Below are positions 7,514 through 8,632 of a stretch of DNA of 8,632 nt, piece by piece. The stretch is from Candidatus Atribacteria bacterium. Its GTDB lineage: Bacteria; Atribacterota; Phoenicimicrobiia; Phoenicimicrobiales; Stramentimicrobiaceae. Position numbers and translations under genes: made by a program. Location: the NCBI GenBank assembly GCA_016934875.1, contig JAFGSC010000098.1:1-8632 (forward strand), given 5' to 3'. How positions within the stretch are numbered: the first letter of the stretch is position 1; every line of letters starts with the position of its first letter. Under the pieces are notes generated by a model. That model had not been told where the DNA came from. It saw only the letters and a program-made list of their open reading frames with translations, and ran no database searches.

Positions 7514-7626
7514 GTATATCGTATATAGACCATACCATTGGAGCTTATCTTCGAAGAAACATTTTAATCCCCTTTTATTGGAAGTATATCAAGCACTTAA
7601 AAGTATTAAAAGAACCGTCGTACTAG
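7510..7626 (+). CDS. doubtful 38-codon ORF overlapping the kdpD stop
   Basis: ATG at 7510 overlaps the kdpD stop as ATGA and opens a 38-codon frame beginning MSISYIDHTIGAYLRR, basic and Tyr-rich. I recognise no family. The ATGA junction is its only support. A different frame of the same DNA looks more protein-like (see the HD-GYP-like entry), so this may be chance. Confidence 0.15.
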   Translation: MSISYIDHTIGAYLRRNILIPFYWKYIKHLKVLKEPSY

Positions 7627-7634
7627 CTCAATAA
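7512..7634 (+). pseudogene. possible HD-GYP-domain C-terminal remnant
   Basis: In the frame of 7512-7634 (shifted relative to kdpD), the translation contains YRPYHWSLSS followed by KKHFNPLLLEVYQALKSI and a stop. HD-GYP phosphodiesterases commonly read SDRPYRKALS, then about 15-20 more residues, then GxHFDPxLVEAFL near the C-terminus. The resemblance suggests an end fragment with an internal deletion. It has no start and no upstream HD domain. The assignment is from pattern memory and could be chance in a 40-codon frame. Confidence 0.3.
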
Positions 7635-7934
7635 TTCGTTAACTTTTTCTAACTTTTCGTAAGTGGTCTGATAAGTCCAGGTTCCTAATATCTTCTCAAA
7701 TAGTCAGAATATAATAGGAGAAAGTTCTCTATCAAGCTCTTAACATATTTTAAGAAATTATAGCATGTTAAATGTAAAGGCTTCACTTCTTAGTGCATTT
7801 TTTATTTCTCTTATCCTTTCTTTTCCTTTCTTTCTTAAAGTAAACAGCGATAGCAGCAGCAGATTTTTTTCTATAGCGTAGCTATCGGTCAACTGATGGG
7901 GTTCTGAATATTTTTTCTTCTCATCTATACTTTC
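7623..7934 (-). pseudogene. possible stop-interrupted gene relic on the minus strand
   Basis: Reading the minus strand from 7934 down to a stop at 7623-7625 gives one frame of about 103 sense or interrupted codons with only three internal stops (TAA at 7758-7760, TAA at 7740-7742, TGA at 7704-7706). The pieces between them look protein-like: YSEPHQLTDSYAIEKN, then a Lys/Arg-rich helix including ERIREIKNALRSEAF, then ELDRELSPIIF and finally ILGTWTYQTTYEKLEKVNE. No start or ribosome binding site was found, and a further stop lies just upstream (7935-7937). I recognise no family. The purine-rich strand biases any frame toward Lys/Glu/Arg, so chance remains possible. Confidence 0.3.
7770..7803 (+). 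terminator. weak candidate terminator downstream of kdpD
   Basis: AAATG (7770-7774) can pair with CATTT (7796-7800), and the inner CACT (7784-7787) with AGTG (7792-7795), leaving a 9-nt bulge on the 5' side; T residues follow. It is the best candidate I see for ending the kdp transcript, but the stem is weak and it lies about 260 nt after kdpD. Confidence 0.3.
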
Positions 7935-8012
7935 TTAAATTTTTTATCCTGAAGTATTTTTTACAAAAAAAAGGATTTTATTAGTCTTTTATCGTATGAG
8001 TATTAAGGTATA

Positions 8013-8044
8013 GAAAAATTGGAAAAGGCTAATTTTTCTTAGCC
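8013..8044. repeat. two overlapping, mutually exclusive hairpins
   Basis: GAAAAATT (8013-8020) is complementary to AATTTTTC (8031-8038), and GGCTAA (8027-8032) to TTAGCC (8039-8044). The arms overlap, so only one hairpin can form at a time. On the minus strand the GGCTAA/TTAGCC hairpin is followed by TTTT, resembling a minus-strand terminator. No intact minus-strand gene is near to use it. Confidence 0.45.
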
Positions 8045-8156
8045 GCTCTCGGTGATTCAATAAGGTAAATATATATTCTTGAAGTGTGGTAAAGAATTGT
8101 CCCCTGACACATACCAATAAACCTATGTTAAGTCTCAGGAACAGGAAGGAGAATCT

Positions 8157-8632
8157 ATGATAGATTATCTAACCTATTACTACAAGCATGGTACAAAACC
8201 ATTTCGAAGCCTGTCTGCATTACCAGATGAAGAAGTCATAAAAATTATGGAAGATCTTTGCGATGACACTCTTTTTGGGTCCAGATTCAAAGATCCAATT
8301 CAGTATATGCGTAATCGAAGGCAAACGGAGCATTGGGTACGTGAGGAATTCATAAAAAAAGGTGGGCGACCTAGGGAGGCTTATCCGATTCCGATGGTGC
8401 TTGGGGCATCCAAATGGATGGTAAAACAAGCTCCCGATCCTGGTGCTCATGGGGAAATACGCATACCTCTCTCGATCTTTACGGAGTATGATGTCAGCTT
8501 TACTTACCCAGATAGCATGATTTCCCTATGGTTTGGTAGGGAGAAACCAAAAGAATATTATCTGCCAGATTATCACGGCAAGGTTTTCACCTTATCGGAA
8601 ATACTTTCAATAGTAGGAGAAAAGGGATTGCC
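8157..8632 (+). CDS. conserved-type protein of unknown function (3' truncated by window)
   Basis: The frame stays open from ATG 8157 to the window edge (158 complete codons plus two bases). A strong Shine-Dalgarno AGGAAGGAG (8143-8151) lies 5 nt upstream. The N-terminus reads MIDYLTYYYKHGTKPFRSL, followed by an acidic helix (LPDEEVIKIMEDLCDD), RFKDPIQYMRNRRQTEHWVR, then FIKKGGRPREAYPIPMVLG. I have the impression of a widespread short bacterial family with YY..GT.PFRSLS and RF..P..Y...R..TE.W.R..F..KGG.P patterns, but I know no function and do not name one. No signal peptide or membrane helix is visible. The many charged and aromatic residues suggest a soluble cytoplasmic protein. It looks like an independent unit, about 640 bp from the kdp operon. 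Confidence 0.85.
   Translation, partial: MIDYLTYYYKHGTKPFRSLSALPDEEVIKIMEDLCDDTLFGSRFKDPIQYMRNRRQTEHWVREEFIKKGGRPREAYPIPMVLGASKWMVKQAPDPGAHGEIRIPLSIFTEYDVSFTYPDSMISLWFGREKPKEYYLPDYHGKVFTLSEILSIVGEKGL

Larger units (their letters stand above)
7514..8156. other. gene-poor interval between kdpD and the next gene
   Basis: About 640 bp with no convincing intact gene on either strand and many stops in all frames. It holds the possible fossils described separately (7512-7634 on + and 7623-7934 on -), a weak terminator candidate (7770-7803), a pyrimidine-rich tract (about 7796-7836), a CGATAGC/GCTATCG inverted repeat (7848-7854 and 7881-7887), overlapping hairpins (8013-8044) and a GTGT..ACAC-bounded motif (8084-8110). 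The composition is more AT-rich than the kdp genes. It looks like decayed DNA at the end of the kdp operon. Confidence 0.7.

Noticed and set aside
7796..7836. Pyrimidine-rich tract as a CRISPR or tandem repeat
   Set aside because: The CTTTC-like units are irregular, with no fixed period and no spacers. It is just low-complexity sequence.
7514..8156. KdpD kinase domain surviving downstream in another frame
   Set aside because: I looked for N, G1 and G2 box patterns in the three + frames after the kdpD stop and saw none. A simple frameshift does not restore the kinase.
8220..8450. 76-aa minus-strand ORF
   Set aside because: It lies antisense to the better-supported + strand gene starting at 8157, which has a strong Shine-Dalgarno.

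Overview
The window holds a K+ uptake (kdp) locus on the + strand of an AT-rich bacterial genome. It contains, in order: the 3' end of a KdpE-type response regulator gene; a regulatory leader with a c-di-AMP (ydaO/yuaA-class) riboswitch and an intrinsic terminator; a 26-codon membrane-peptide ORF; kdpF, kdpA, kdpB and kdpC; and a kdpD-like gene with no kinase domain. A gene-poor decayed stretch follows, then the 5' part of a conserved gene of unknown function. The taxon cannot be fixed from sequence alone. The low G+C, the c-di-AMP riboswitch and the wording of the last gene would fit an uncultured anaerobe-type lineage (Omnitrophota or Desulfobacterota, for example), but that is a guess.

Region 1-749: kdpE ends at 393 and is followed by its own hairpin terminator (about 416-446). 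The kdp operon then has a separate leader: candidate promoter elements (467-507), an AT-rich dyad (496-538), the c-di-AMP aptamer (core about 577-678) and a terminator (688-731). In this riboswitch class c-di-AMP generally shuts expression off, which fits known inhibition of K+ import by c-di-AMP.

Region 750-5333: a tightly packed operon. The 26-aa ORF and kdpF each have a Shine-Dalgarno sequence. kdpF and kdpA overlap by ATGA, kdpA and kdpB are 3 nt apart, and kdpB and kdpC overlap by one base (TAATG). All catalytic and filter motifs expected of a working KdpFABC pump are present.

Region 5351-7513: KdpD has an intact N-terminal ATP-binding sensor domain, a USP domain, four membrane segments and a GAF-like domain. 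The H-box has lost its histidine (Tyr671), and the ORF stops where the dimerisation domain would lead into the ATPase domain. It cannot act as a histidine kinase, so KdpE (encoded upstream, outside this transcript) must be phosphorylated by another kinase or work differently.

Region 7514-8156: no convincing intact gene. It contains possible fossils (an HD-GYP-like C-terminal scrap on +, and a stop-interrupted frame on -), several hairpins, and a polypyrimidine tract. From 8157 to the window edge runs a conserved-looking gene of unknown function with a strong ribosome binding site.
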